This document shows positions 51,543 to 58,641 of a stretch of 64,000 bases of DNA, in pieces. Source of the DNA: an uncultured Clostridia bacterium. GTDB lineage: Bacteria > Bacillota > Clostridia > Christensenellales > Aristaeellaceae. The stretch covers positions 62,001 to 126,000 of the forward strand of contig CAKUKM010000006.1 of assembly GCA_934663595.1 (NCBI GenBank). The letters are read 5' to 3'. The notes beneath the pieces are model-generated. The model was given only the letters and a program-made list of their open reading frames with translations. It was not told where the DNA came from and did not search any database. A program made the translations under genes and the position numbers. Position 1 is the first letter of the stretch, and each line of letters opens with the position of its first letter.

Positions 51543-51910
51543 CGTACGAGCGAAGCGATGTCCGCGGAGGCGGTGCTCGGCGGATCGCAGCGGACGAGCG
51601 CAGCGATGTCCGCAGGGGCGGTGCTCGGCGGATCGCAACGGACGAGCGCAGCGATGTCCGCAGGGGCGGTGCTCGGCGGATCGCAACGGACGAGCGCAGC
51701 GATGTCCGCGGGGGCGGCGCTCAACGGATCGCAGCGGACAAGCGCAGCGATGTCCGCGGAGGCGGCGCTCGGCGGATCGCAGCGGACGAGCGCAGCGATG
51801 TCCGCGAGGGCGGCGCTCGGCGGATTGCAGCGGACGAGCGAAGCGATGTCCGCGGGGGCGGTGTTTGACGAATCGCAGCGATGTCCGCGGGGGCGGCGCT
51901 CGACGGATCG
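51543..51910. repeat. 48-bp tandem repeat array
   Basis: The motif GCGATGTCCGC begins at 51555, 51603, 51651, 51699, 51747, 51795 and 51843, exactly 48 bases apart. A shortened last unit has it at 51878. Most units contain the hairpin GCGGAC, loop GAGCGCAGCGAT, GTCCGC, or a close variant. Units differ at a few positions, so the array is diverging rather than freshly expanded. There are no unique spacers, so it is not CRISPR. Confidence 0.9.
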
Positions 51911-51993
51911 CAACAACCTTCACGTAACGCAGCGCCCCATCGCGGATTGCCCGGCAAATCCATCCCACCCTGCAATCGAAATGCCTCTCCACA

Positions 51994-52019
51994 AAAAGCG
52001 CGCCTTCGGGCGCGCTTTT
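51994..52019. terminator. Terminator with cUUCGg loop
   Basis: An 11-bp perfect stem AAAAGCGCGCC with loop TTCG. T-tracts lie on both strands, so it can close the glycosyltransferase transcript after the repeat array. Confidence 0.85.
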
Positions 52020-52032
52020 CTTCATATAAACA

Positions 52033-52058
52033 AAGCCGAGGACGCAAATCCTCGGCTT
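52033..52058 (-). terminator. Terminator of the zinc-ribbon gene
   Basis: A 10-bp perfect stem AAGCCGAGGA with loop CGCAAA. On the minus strand TTTGTTTATAT follows. Confidence 0.75.
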
Positions 52059-52106
52059 CGCATTCAACTTTTCACCGGCCGGGCCGGATCAAAGCGGAAA
52101 CGTCGA

Positions 52107-52400
52107 TTAGTAACGAGCGGGACGATTGGCTTCGAGGCACGCTCTGCAGTAGACCGGACGATCTCCGCGGGGCTGGAACGGAACCTGAGTGGGCTGACCG
52201 CACGCATCGCAGATGACGTCGTACATCTGACGCTCGCCACGGGGAGCTCCGCCGTTCTGGGCGCGACGCGCGGCACGGCAAGCCGGGCAACGACCGGGCT
52301 CATTCTGGAAGCCCTTGTCAGCATAGAACTGCTGCTCAGAAGCGGTGAAAACGAATTCCGCGCCGCACTCACGGCACTTCAAGGTCTTGTCTTCGAACAT
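52107..52400 (-). CDS. Small double zinc-ribbon protein
   Basis: A 97-residue protein with four CxxC knuckles. The first ribbon has CRECGAEF and CPACRAARR (about residues 9-45). The second has CDACGQPTQVPFQP and YCRACLEAN (about 64-92). Such proteins are frequent in Firmicutes (zf-trcl plus a CxxC..VPF..P..YC-x-x-C ribbon) and may bind RNA or ribosomes; function is unproven. ATG 52400 is preceded by AGGAGGG. A minus-strand promoter lies near 52517-52545. Confidence 0.88.
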   Translation of the reverse strand: MFEDKTLKCRECGAEFVFTASEQQFYADKGFQNEPGRCPACRAARRAQNGGAPRGERQMYDVICDACGQPTQVPFQPRGDRPVYCRACLEANRPARY

Positions 52401-52516
52401 GGATATACCCTCCTAATTTGTGTGCCCATACGATCCTGCCTTTGATGCCGAGTCCTGTCGTCGGTAGGGTTCCACCGGAGGGATACGGTTTCGAAGCTAT
52501 TCTCGGGGCTGGGGAC

Positions 52517-52545
52517 ATTATAACACAGTATTCTCGAATTGTACA
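52517..52545 (-). promoter_or_regulatory. Promoter of the zinc-ribbon gene
   Basis: Minus strand: -10 TATAAT (complement at 52517-52522) with a weak -35 TGTACA (complement at 52540-52545) at 17 bases. Confidence 0.6.
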
Positions 52546-52695
52546 GCGTTTTTTCATTATTTTCGGAAATTTTCCGCGACTAACTTTCGGCGCGCACGCT
52601 CGCCCGTTTCCCGTTTTTTCATAAATGGGTTTCCCTGCGCGGATTTTTATGTTAAAATAAGCGCAGCGAGTTTGCTTCTTTGAAGGAGGACGTTT

Positions 52696-55227
52696 ATGCT
52701 TAAAATTGATCGAATCGGCGTTAATTTCCATAGGCTCAAGGGCGACGCGCGCACGCGGCTGGTCGACGGGCGCGGCGACGTATTCTTCTCGTGGGGCGCT
52801 ATTTCCGATCGCGAAAACGCACGCCAGACTGCCTGCCGCGTGCGTGCGGGCGAATGGGACAGCGGCTGGATTCAGCAGGAGCAAATGTGGATTCAATACG
52901 GCGGCGGCCCGCTGCCGGAGGGCGCGCCGATTGAGGTCGCGGTCGAAATCCGCGACCGCTTCGGTGAAACGGCCGCGCCGAGGACGGAAATCTTCTATAA
53001 CGCGCGCACCGACTGGCGCGCCGGATGGATTGCCGCGCCGACGGATGCGCGCGGCCGGGCCGTGTACTTCCGCAGAGATTTTTGCCTGAACCGGCCGGTG
53101 AAAAGCGCCGTGCTGTATGCGTGCGGCGTCGGCTATCAGGCGATGTATGTAAACGGCGAGCGGCTCGGGCGCGCGAAGCTCGATCCCGCGCACACCGATT
53201 ACACCCGCGAATGCCAGTACGCGCTGTATACGGGCGTGGAAGACCTGCTGCGCGCGGGCGAAAACTGCGTTTCGGCGATCGTGGGCGAGGGCTGGCGGCG
53301 CAACGATCAGACGCTGCACACGCTGTCCGACGGACGCGAGGTGCGCTTTAACGGCGTTCCGCAGCTGACCGCCATGCTGAAAATCATCTATTCCAGCGGC
53401 GAATCCGAATGGATTTGCACCGATTCCAGCTGGCAGGCGGGCGCGGGCGCGATCGTAAGCAACGACATTTTCAACGGCGAAACCTGCGACGCGCGGCGCG
53501 CGATTCCCGGCTGGAACCGGGCCGGCTTTTCCGGTTTCGCGCCCGCGCGGGCGGTTCCTTCGCCGGGCGGAGAGATGAATCCGATGATCGTGGAGCCGAT
53601 CGTTGAACGCGAAGCGCATGCGCCGGTCGCGATCTGGCATGCCGGCGGCGCGTGCATGCTCGATTTCGGCGAAAACATCGCGGGCGTGGTGCGCCTGCGG
53701 CTGCCGAAGGGACTGGCTGCCGGACAGGAGATTCGCATTCAGCACGCCGAGGAGCTCGAGGAGGACGGCGCGGCGCTCTACACCGCGCCGCTGCGCGGGG
53801 CGCGGGCGGAGGACGTTTACATCGCGTCCGGCGACGAGCGCGATTTGGAGATCTGGCAGCCCGAATTTACGTATCACGGCTTCCGCTACGCGCGCATTAC
53901 CGGCCTGGGAATGCTTTCCGCGGACGACGCGCGGGCCGTTTCGCTGCGCACGGACATGGACAAGCACGCGTTCTTCCGCTGCGGCTCGGCGCTGGTCACG
54001 CGGATTCACGACCTCGCCATGGCCACCGAGCGCGCCAATCAGCACGGCGTCCTCACCGATTGCCCGCAGCGCGACGAGCGGCAGGGCTGGATGAACGACG
54101 CGACCGTGCGCTTTCAGGAAACGCCCTACAATTTTGATTTCACGCGCATGTTTGAAAAGCTCACCGGCGATCTGATCGGCGCGCAATCGGACGACGGCGC
54201 GATCACCTGCACGGCTCCGTTCATATTCGGCTGCCGGCCGGCGGACCCGGTCTGCTCGAGCTTCCTGATGGCGGTGCTGGAATCGTATCGCCACGGCGGC
54301 AACCTCCGGCTGGTTCGAAAGGCATATCCGCACCTGTGCGCGTGGGAGCAATACCTGCTTTCGCGCAGCGAGGGCTTCATCGTGGATTATTCGTATTACG
54401 GCGACTGGGCCGCGCCGGTCTATGCGTGCGTGACGAACGAATCGGGCGAGGGCGCGCAATCGGCGGTCACGCCCGGGCAATTCATGTCCACGGGCTATTC
54501 CTATCTGAATTGCCGAATTCTCGAGCGCTTCGCCGAAATTCTGGGCGAGGATTCCGCCCCCTGGCGCGAAACGGCGGAAAGGATTCGCCGCGCGATGCTG
54601 GAGAAGTGGTATGATCCCCAAACCGCGCGGATCGCGACCGGCTCGGAGGGCTGCCAAGCGTTTGCGCTGTGGCTGAAGCTCCTTCCCGAACAGGACGCGC
54701 CGCGGGCGGCGAAGGCGCTGCGCGACGATCTGGTGGCGCGCGATTATCGATTCACCACCGGCAATCTGACCACGCTGTACATGCTGGAAATGCTGACCGA
54801 ATACGGCTATGGAAACGAGGCCTGGAATCTGATTACGAAGGAGGATTACCCTTCCTACGGCTTCATGATTCAGCAGGAGGCCACGACGGTATGGGAGCGG
54901 TTCGAGCTGAAAAAGAATCCGGAGATGAATTCGCACAGCCACCCGATGTTCGGCTCGATCGACAAATGGCTGCAGGCTTCGATCTGCGGCGTGTACCCGA
55001 CCGGCGCGGGCTGGACGGAATTCGCGGTGCGCCCGCACTTCCCGGACGGCCTGATGAGCGCGCAGACCGCGTTTGAAACGCCGCTGGGCGAGGTCGCCGT
55101 CCGCTGGTTCAAGCGCTATGGCGAGACGCATTTGCATGTAAACGTGCCGTTCGGCGCGCGGGCGAAGGTCGCGTTCGGCGGCGAGACGCGCGAAATCGGC
55201 AGCGGTTTTCACAATTTTTCAATTTAA
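52696..55227 (+). CDS. GH78 family alpha-L-rhamnosidase
   Basis: An 843-residue cytoplasmic glycoside hydrolase that removes terminal alpha-L-rhamnose. The order is that of GH78: N-terminal beta domains (CGVGYQAMYVNGERLG about 151-166; VGEGWRRNDQ), a Bac_rhamnosid domain with MLDFGENIAGVVRLRLP (about 321), the six-hairpin catalytic barrel with DCPQRDERQGWMNDA (about 455-469), and WERFELKKN...HSHPMFGSIDKWL (from about 733). A C-terminal beta domain follows. There is no signal peptide, so it acts on imported rhamnosides. AAGGAGG precedes the ATG, and GTTAAAAT at 52651-52658 is a possible extended -10. No rhamnose catabolic genes are adjacent. Confidence 0.93.
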   Translation: MLKIDRIGVNFHRLKGDARTRLVDGRGDVFFSWGAISDRENARQTACRVRAGEWDSGWIQQEQMWIQYGGGPLPEGAPIEVAVEIRDRFGETAAPRTEIFYNARTDWRAGWIAAPTDARGRAVYFRRDFCLNRPVKSAVLYACGVGYQAMYVNGERLGRAKLDPAHTDYTRECQYALYTGVEDLLRAGENCVSAIVGEGWRRNDQTLHTLSDGREVRFNGVPQLTAMLKIIYSSGESEWICTDSSWQAGAGAIVSNDIFNGETCDARRAIPGWNRAGFSGFAPARAVPSPGGEMNPMIVEPIVEREAHAPVAIWHAGGACMLDFGENIAGVVRLRLPKGLAAGQEIRIQHAEELEEDGAALYTAPLRGARAEDVYIASGDERDLEIWQPEFTYHGFRYARITGLGMLSADDARAVSLRTDMDKHAFFRCGSALVTRIHDLAMATERANQHGVLTDCPQRDERQGWMNDATVRFQETPYNFDFTRMFEKLTGDLIGAQSDDGAITCTAPFIFGCRPADPVCSSFLMAVLESYRHGGNLRLVRKAYPHLCAWEQYLLSRSEGFIVDYSYYGDWAAPVYACVTNESGEGAQSAVTPGQFMSTGYSYLNCRILERFAEILGEDSAPWRETAERIRRAMLEKWYDPQTARIATGSEGCQAFALWLKLLPEQDAPRAAKALRDDLVARDYRFTTGNLTTLYMLEMLTEYGYGNEAWNLITKEDYPSYGFMIQQEATTVWERFELKKNPEMNSHSHPMFGSIDKWLQASICGVYPTGAGWTEFAVRPHFPDGLMSAQTAFETPLGEVAVRWFKRYGETHLHVNVPFGARAKVAFGGETREIGSGFHNFSI

Positions 55228-55242
55228 CGATAAAAATTGAAT

Positions 55243-55300
55243 AAAAACCTCCTTCTCGCGGGTCTAATCTGTAGAATAAGCGCACGAAAAGGAGGTTTTT
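55243..55300 (+). promoter_or_regulatory. Hairpin sequestering the ribosome binding site of the fusion gene
   Basis: AAAAACCTCCTT (55243-55254) and AAGGAGGTTTTT (55289-55300) form a perfect 12-bp stem that contains the entire AAGGAGG site. The 3' arm ends in six T, so the same structure could end transcription of the rhamnosidase gene. Confidence 0.65.
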
Positions 55301-55303
55301 TGA

Positions 55304-57544
55304 ATGAAGACGCTGCGCTGTTTGTTGGTTCTGATTCTGCTGGCAACTCTTTCTCTTCCCGCAATGGCGGCGGGCGACGCGATCATCGCGCGCGAGGGCT
55401 TCGACGGATTCACCGATTCCGTCAACGCGTTCTGCGCGGACGGCGACCTGATCTGGCTGTACGGCTACAACGCCGTTCACACCTACGACGTCTCGACCGG
55501 CGAATTGCATTCCTATCCATGGGACGATGAAGCGCGCAACTATCTTCATTTTGGCGCGCTGGATTCGGACGGACTGACCGTCGTTGCGAGCGAGCAGGCG
55601 TGGTTCATGCTGGACGGCAGCGCGCACATGATCGCTCAATGGTTCCGATACAACCAGAGCCGCACGGTCTTTGAAAACCTCGGCTGCACGCTGGAAAGGA
55701 TCGTAATTCGCGAGGATGAAGCGTACTTTGAACGCGCGCGCGAGCTGGACGTGAGCGCCGTGCCGATGGACGACGGCTATTTTCCGCAAATCGAGGCGTG
55801 CTTTACCGTGAATGGAACGGCAGTGCTGTTCAGCCCCGCGATGGTCGGGCTCGGCCAGCTGTACTTTCTCGATCCCGGCGCGGACGCGCTGCGCGCAGCG
55901 GACGTGGACGTATCGGTGAGATATGCGGTCGCGTGGGACGACGGGATTCTCCTGATCGCGTCCGACAGGCAGAACCGCGGCCAGATGCGCGCGGGCAAAA
56001 TGCCGCTGACCGGCGAAGCGCCCGCCGAATGGACGGTGCTTCCCGCGGGCTTCTATTATCCGCAGGGGCTGGTGCAATATGGAAGCGAGATTCTGTTCGT
56101 GGATGAAAACATGCTGCGCGCGGTGAATTTTGAATCCGGCGTGCGCGATATCGCCGACATGCCGATTGATCTGGATACCAACCCGGGCGTTCCGGCGGCA
56201 GTCACGCCGAGCGGCTGCTATGTCGCCGGCGAATACGGGGGCGTGGTCGTGCGCAAAATCGATCGGAGCGAAGAGGCGAAAACGACGCTCGCAATCAGCT
56301 ATAGCGGCGACCTCACGAACGCAATTCTGAAATTTCAGAACGCGCACGACAATGTAAACGTTCGGCTGGTTTACGACACGGGCAACGCGCTGGACGGCCT
56401 TCTGACGAAATCGGCGCAATGGGACATTCTGATTCTGAATTCGCAATACGACGCGCAGATTCTCCGCCCGATCCTGAATCGCGGCTGGGCGCTGCCGATT
56501 CAGAGCGAAGCGGTGCGCGCGTTCGTGTCCGGCGCGCTGCCCGGCGTATCCGCGCCGCTGATGCAAAACGGCGAGGTGCTCGGCATGCCGATCGACGTGG
56601 AGTGCTACATTGCGGGCGTAAACGTCGGCTGTCTGAATGCTATGAATCTTTCGATCGACGATATCCCGACCAACTGGCCGGATTTGCTCGCGTACATTCA
56701 ATCGCTGATTCCGACGGCGACCGTTCCGCTCGTGGATTGGCAGGACAGTGCGGACAATCTGCGCGCGGATCTGCTGTGGGCGATTTTGGAGAGCTATGAT
56801 CTGGAGATTCAGGCGGGCGCGCAATCGGGCTACGATACGCCGGAGCTGCGCGCGGCGCTGGAGGCGCTCGACAAGCTGGATCTCGAGGCGCTGAATGCAC
56901 AGGCGCAGCGCGCAAACGAGGAAACGAACCGCCATTACAACCCGATGTTCGGCTGGCACAGCGCATGCGCGACGCCGAGCGGCGAAAAGTATCTGGATGA
57001 ATACCAGTTCATTCCGCTGGCGCTCTCGTTTTCGAAGGATTCCCCGGCGCGCCTGCCGATGGACTGCAATGTTGCGATACTGAATCCGGCGAGCGAAAAC
57101 GTGGATCTGGCGAATGATTTTCTGGACATTCTGATGGAGCAAATGGATGCGGATGCATGCGCGGCGTTCAACCCGGCCGATGCGAAGCCGCTGCTGGACG
57201 AAAACGTATACAACAAGCAGACGCAGCAGCAGGACGATATGATTGCGCAGCTGGAGACGGCGCTGGAGACGGCGGCGGAATCGGCGAAGCAGGAGCTTCA
57301 GGAGAAGCTCGATCACGAGCGCTCCATTCGTCTGGAGATGGAGGACTGGTACTGGACGATTTCGGAGGAATCGCTCGCGCGGTATCGGGCGAACGCGGAC
57401 GGCGCGATGCTGAATCTGCCGTCGGGAAGCTTTTCGGATCTTTACACGCTGGTATGGGAGCACGTAGAAAAGCGCGAAGCCACGGATGCGCTGATTCGCA
57501 CGCTCCAGAAAAAGCTGGACATGAGCCGAATGGAGGATGCTTAG
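55304..57544 (+). CDS. Secreted beta-propeller and solute-binding-protein fusion
   Basis: A 746-residue exported protein with signal peptide KTLRCLLVLILLATLSLPAM and cleavage near AMA. Residues about 25-335 are a series of short beta repeats resembling propeller blades (LIWLYGYNAVHTYDVSTGEL, LYFLDPGADALRAADVDV, ILFVDENMLRAVNFES). Residues about 340-640 look like an extracellular solute-binding protein (LAISYSGDLTNAILKFQNA, MPIDVECYIAGVNV, MDCNVAILNPASEN). The C-terminal 100 residues are helical and charged. No permease lies next to it. It may capture or sense an extracellular ligand. The domain assignment is by pattern only. Confidence 0.7.
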   Translation: MKTLRCLLVLILLATLSLPAMAAGDAIIAREGFDGFTDSVNAFCADGDLIWLYGYNAVHTYDVSTGELHSYPWDDEARNYLHFGALDSDGLTVVASEQAWFMLDGSAHMIAQWFRYNQSRTVFENLGCTLERIVIREDEAYFERARELDVSAVPMDDGYFPQIEACFTVNGTAVLFSPAMVGLGQLYFLDPGADALRAADVDVSVRYAVAWDDGILLIASDRQNRGQMRAGKMPLTGEAPAEWTVLPAGFYYPQGLVQYGSEILFVDENMLRAVNFESGVRDIADMPIDLDTNPGVPAAVTPSGCYVAGEYGGVVVRKIDRSEEAKTTLAISYSGDLTNAILKFQNAHDNVNVRLVYDTGNALDGLLTKSAQWDILILNSQYDAQILRPILNRGWALPIQSEAVRAFVSGALPGVSAPLMQNGEVLGMPIDVECYIAGVNVGCLNAMNLSIDDIPTNWPDLLAYIQSLIPTATVPLVDWQDSADNLRADLLWAILESYDLEIQAGAQSGYDTPELRAALEALDKLDLEALNAQAQRANEETNRHYNPMFGWHSACATPSGEKYLDEYQFIPLALSFSKDSPARLPMDCNVAILNPASENVDLANDFLDILMEQMDADACAAFNPADAKPLLDENVYNKQTQQQDDMIAQLETALETAAESAKQELQEKLDHERSIRLEMEDWYWTISEESLARYRANADGAMLNLPSGSFSDLYTLVWEHVEKREATDALIRTLQKKLDMSRMEDA

Positions 57545-57553
57545 ATTTTTTCC

Positions 57554-57579
57554 AAAGAGGGCTTCGGCCCTCTTTTTTT
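57554..57579 (+). terminator. Terminator with UUCG tetraloop
   Basis: AAAGAGGGC-TTCG-GCCCTCTTT followed by more T. The C(UUCG)G loop is exceptionally stable. Confidence 0.92.
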
Positions 57580-57634
57580 GCGGGCCATGGGATATTTTTT
57601 CTTCGCACCGCGTTATAAGGAGTGCCGGTCAGTA

Positions 57635-57663
57635 TTGACAAGCAAAATTTAAAAAGTTATAAT
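57635..57663 (+). promoter_or_regulatory. Consensus promoter of the YbjN gene
   Basis: -35 TTGACA (57635-57640), 17-base spacer and -10 TATAAT (57658-57663). Both hexamers are perfect, so this is one of the strongest promoters in the window. Confidence 0.9.
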
Positions 57664-57692
57664 ATAACAAACACATGAAGGAGGCTTTTTCC

Positions 57693-58157
57693 ATGAATCA
57701 TCGTGAGGAACTCGTTGCGCAGGCCAAACGTTATCTCGATTCTCAGAAGTGGCGCTACCGCCGTCTGGAGGATAAGTCCATTCTCACCTTCGGCATGAAC
57801 ATCAAGAGCAAGCTCGCCAGCTGCAAGGTTTACATCGATTGCAAGGATGATTGCATCCTCGTTTACGCCGTTTGCCCGATCAACGCCAGCGAAGAGAACC
57901 GCCCCGTGGTTGCCGAATACATCACCCGCGCGAACTACGGCCTGAAGTGCGGCAATTTCGAAATGGATTATTCCGACGGCGAGGTGCGCTACAAGACCCA
58001 CCTCCGCTGCTCCGAGGATGTGCCCTGTCTGGCCGACGTGGAATCCACGGTCGACATCTCCTTCCTGATGCTGCAGCGCTACGGCGATGGACTGGTAAAA
58101 TGCATGATGGGCTACGGCGATCCCGCCGCCGACATCGCCGCCGCAGAGCAGGACTGA
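57693..58157 (+). CDS. YbjN-domain protein
   Basis: A 154-residue protein. ATG 57693 was chosen because GAAGGAGG lies 8 bases upstream; ATG 57675 would be only about 5 bases from the mRNA start. The YbjN fold is suggested by LVYAVCPINASEENRPVVAE, ANYGLKCGNFEMDYSDGEV and LMLQRYGDGLVKCM. YbjN-family proteins act like type III secretion chaperones or signalling adaptors; none has a known enzymatic role. The consensus promoter implies high expression. A repeat island starts right after the stop and supplies its terminator. Confidence 0.8.
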   Translation: MNHREELVAQAKRYLDSQKWRYRRLEDKSILTFGMNIKSKLASCKVYIDCKDDCILVYAVCPINASEENRPVVAEYITRANYGLKCGNFEMDYSDGEVRYKTHLRCSEDVPCLADVESTVDISFLMLQRYGDGLVKCMMGYGDPAADIAAAEQD

Positions 58158-58206
58158 GGGCGGCGGACAGTGTCCGCTGACGCTTGCTGCCGCGCTTGAT
58201 CGCGAC

Positions 58207-58242
58207 GGAATCGGGTCGGGAAGCGACCCGATTCCTTTTTTT
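58207..58242 (+). terminator. Repeat-derived terminator of the YbjN gene
   Basis: A 12-bp perfect stem GGAATCGGGTCG around the GGAAG loop, then seven T. It is the plus-strand hairpin of the first element copy after the YbjN stop. Confidence 0.85.
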
Positions 58243-58327
58243 GTCCGCAAAGACCGGTTGTTCCCATTTTCCCGGTCGCTGCGGCGGGCGGTGCCCGCTG
58301 ACAATTGCTGCCGCGTTTGATCGCGAC

Positions 58328-58356
58328 GATTTTGAGTCGGGAAGCGACTCAAAATC
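58328..58356 (+). repeat. Hairpin with GGAAG loop (copy B2)
   Basis: A 12-bp perfect stem GATTTTGAGTCG, identical to copy A1 at 6527-6555, with shared flanks on both sides. Confidence 0.9.
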
Positions 58357-58516
58357 TGGGAAATTACAAAACAATCCCCGTTCCCATTTTCCCGGTCGCT
58401 GCGCCGCCGTGGTGGCGGCTTGCGCCCTTTGTTGAGAAGGGGATTGCATAAATGAAAACGAACGCGTTGTCTTTAGGCAACGCGTTCGTTCTTTTGGAAA
58501 AGGGCGTACCGAGAAA

Positions 58517-58547
58517 GCAAATTGCGCCGCTTCCCGGTGCAATTTGC
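58517..58547 (-). repeat. Hairpin with CTTCC loop (copy B3)
   Basis: GCAAATTGCGCCG and its complement with one G-T pair. Its flanks are the inverse of those at 6594-6624 (GGTAAATTGGGAA here against TTCCCATCTTACC there), so it is an inverted copy of the same element. Confidence 0.88.
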
Positions 58548-58585
58548 GGTAAATTGGGAAGTTGTATCCACCCCGAAGCCCGTCA

Positions 58586-58614
58586 GATTTTGAGTCGCTT
58601 CCCGACTCAAAATC
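58586..58614 (-). repeat. Hairpin with CTTCC loop (copy B4)
   Basis: The GATTTTGAGTCG stem in the orientation opposite to copy B2, lying 3' of glpK on the minus strand. Confidence 0.9.
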
Positions 58615-58641
58615 GTGCGACCAAGCGCGGCAGCAACTGCA

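Larger units (their letters stand above)
51374..52106. repeat. 733-base repeat-rich gap 3' of the glycosyltransferase
   Basis: In order it holds: CGCGGCAGCAA (51389-51399), the complement of the motif seen in the hairpin islands; hairpins 51411-51423 and 51435-51453; a CGGAAC/GTTCCG hairpin (51456-51479); a polar stretch; the 48-bp array (51543-51910); and two terminators (51994-52019 and 52033-52058). Frames stay open on both strands only because the repeat unit is a multiple of three. I regard it as non-coding. Confidence 0.75.
58158..58641. repeat. Repeat island B: composite hairpin elements
   Basis: This 484-base gap between the YbjN gene and glpK (convergent) is built from the same modules as island A. 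TTGCTGCCGCG lies at 58184-58194 and 58305-58315 on the plus strand and at 58626-58636 as complement. GGAAG-loop hairpins lie at 58207-58235, 58328-58356, 58517-58547 and 58586-58614. The stretch GTTCCCATTTTCCCGGTCGC occurs twice (58260 and 58380). The 58505-58640 part matches 6500-6630 in inverted orientation, and CTGCGCCGCCGTGGTGGC near 58400 matches the complement near 6685-6705. Confidence 0.85.

Noticed and set aside
51543..51910. CRISPR array
   Set aside because: The units are contiguous 48-mers without unique spacers, and no cas genes are present.
51405..52445. 346-residue open frame with 16-residue repeats
   Set aside because: It exists because the 48-bp repeat is a multiple of three. 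It has no ribosome binding site and overlaps a better-supported zinc-ribbon gene, and the opposite strand is equally open.
52369..55212. 947-residue frame opposite the rhamnosidase gene
   Set aside because: Antisense shadow of a clear GH78 gene in GC-rich DNA; Arg/Ala/His-rich and without any recognisable domain.
55109..57463. 784-residue frame opposite the propeller fusion gene
   Set aside because: Antisense shadow with Arg/Val-rich composition and no start signals.
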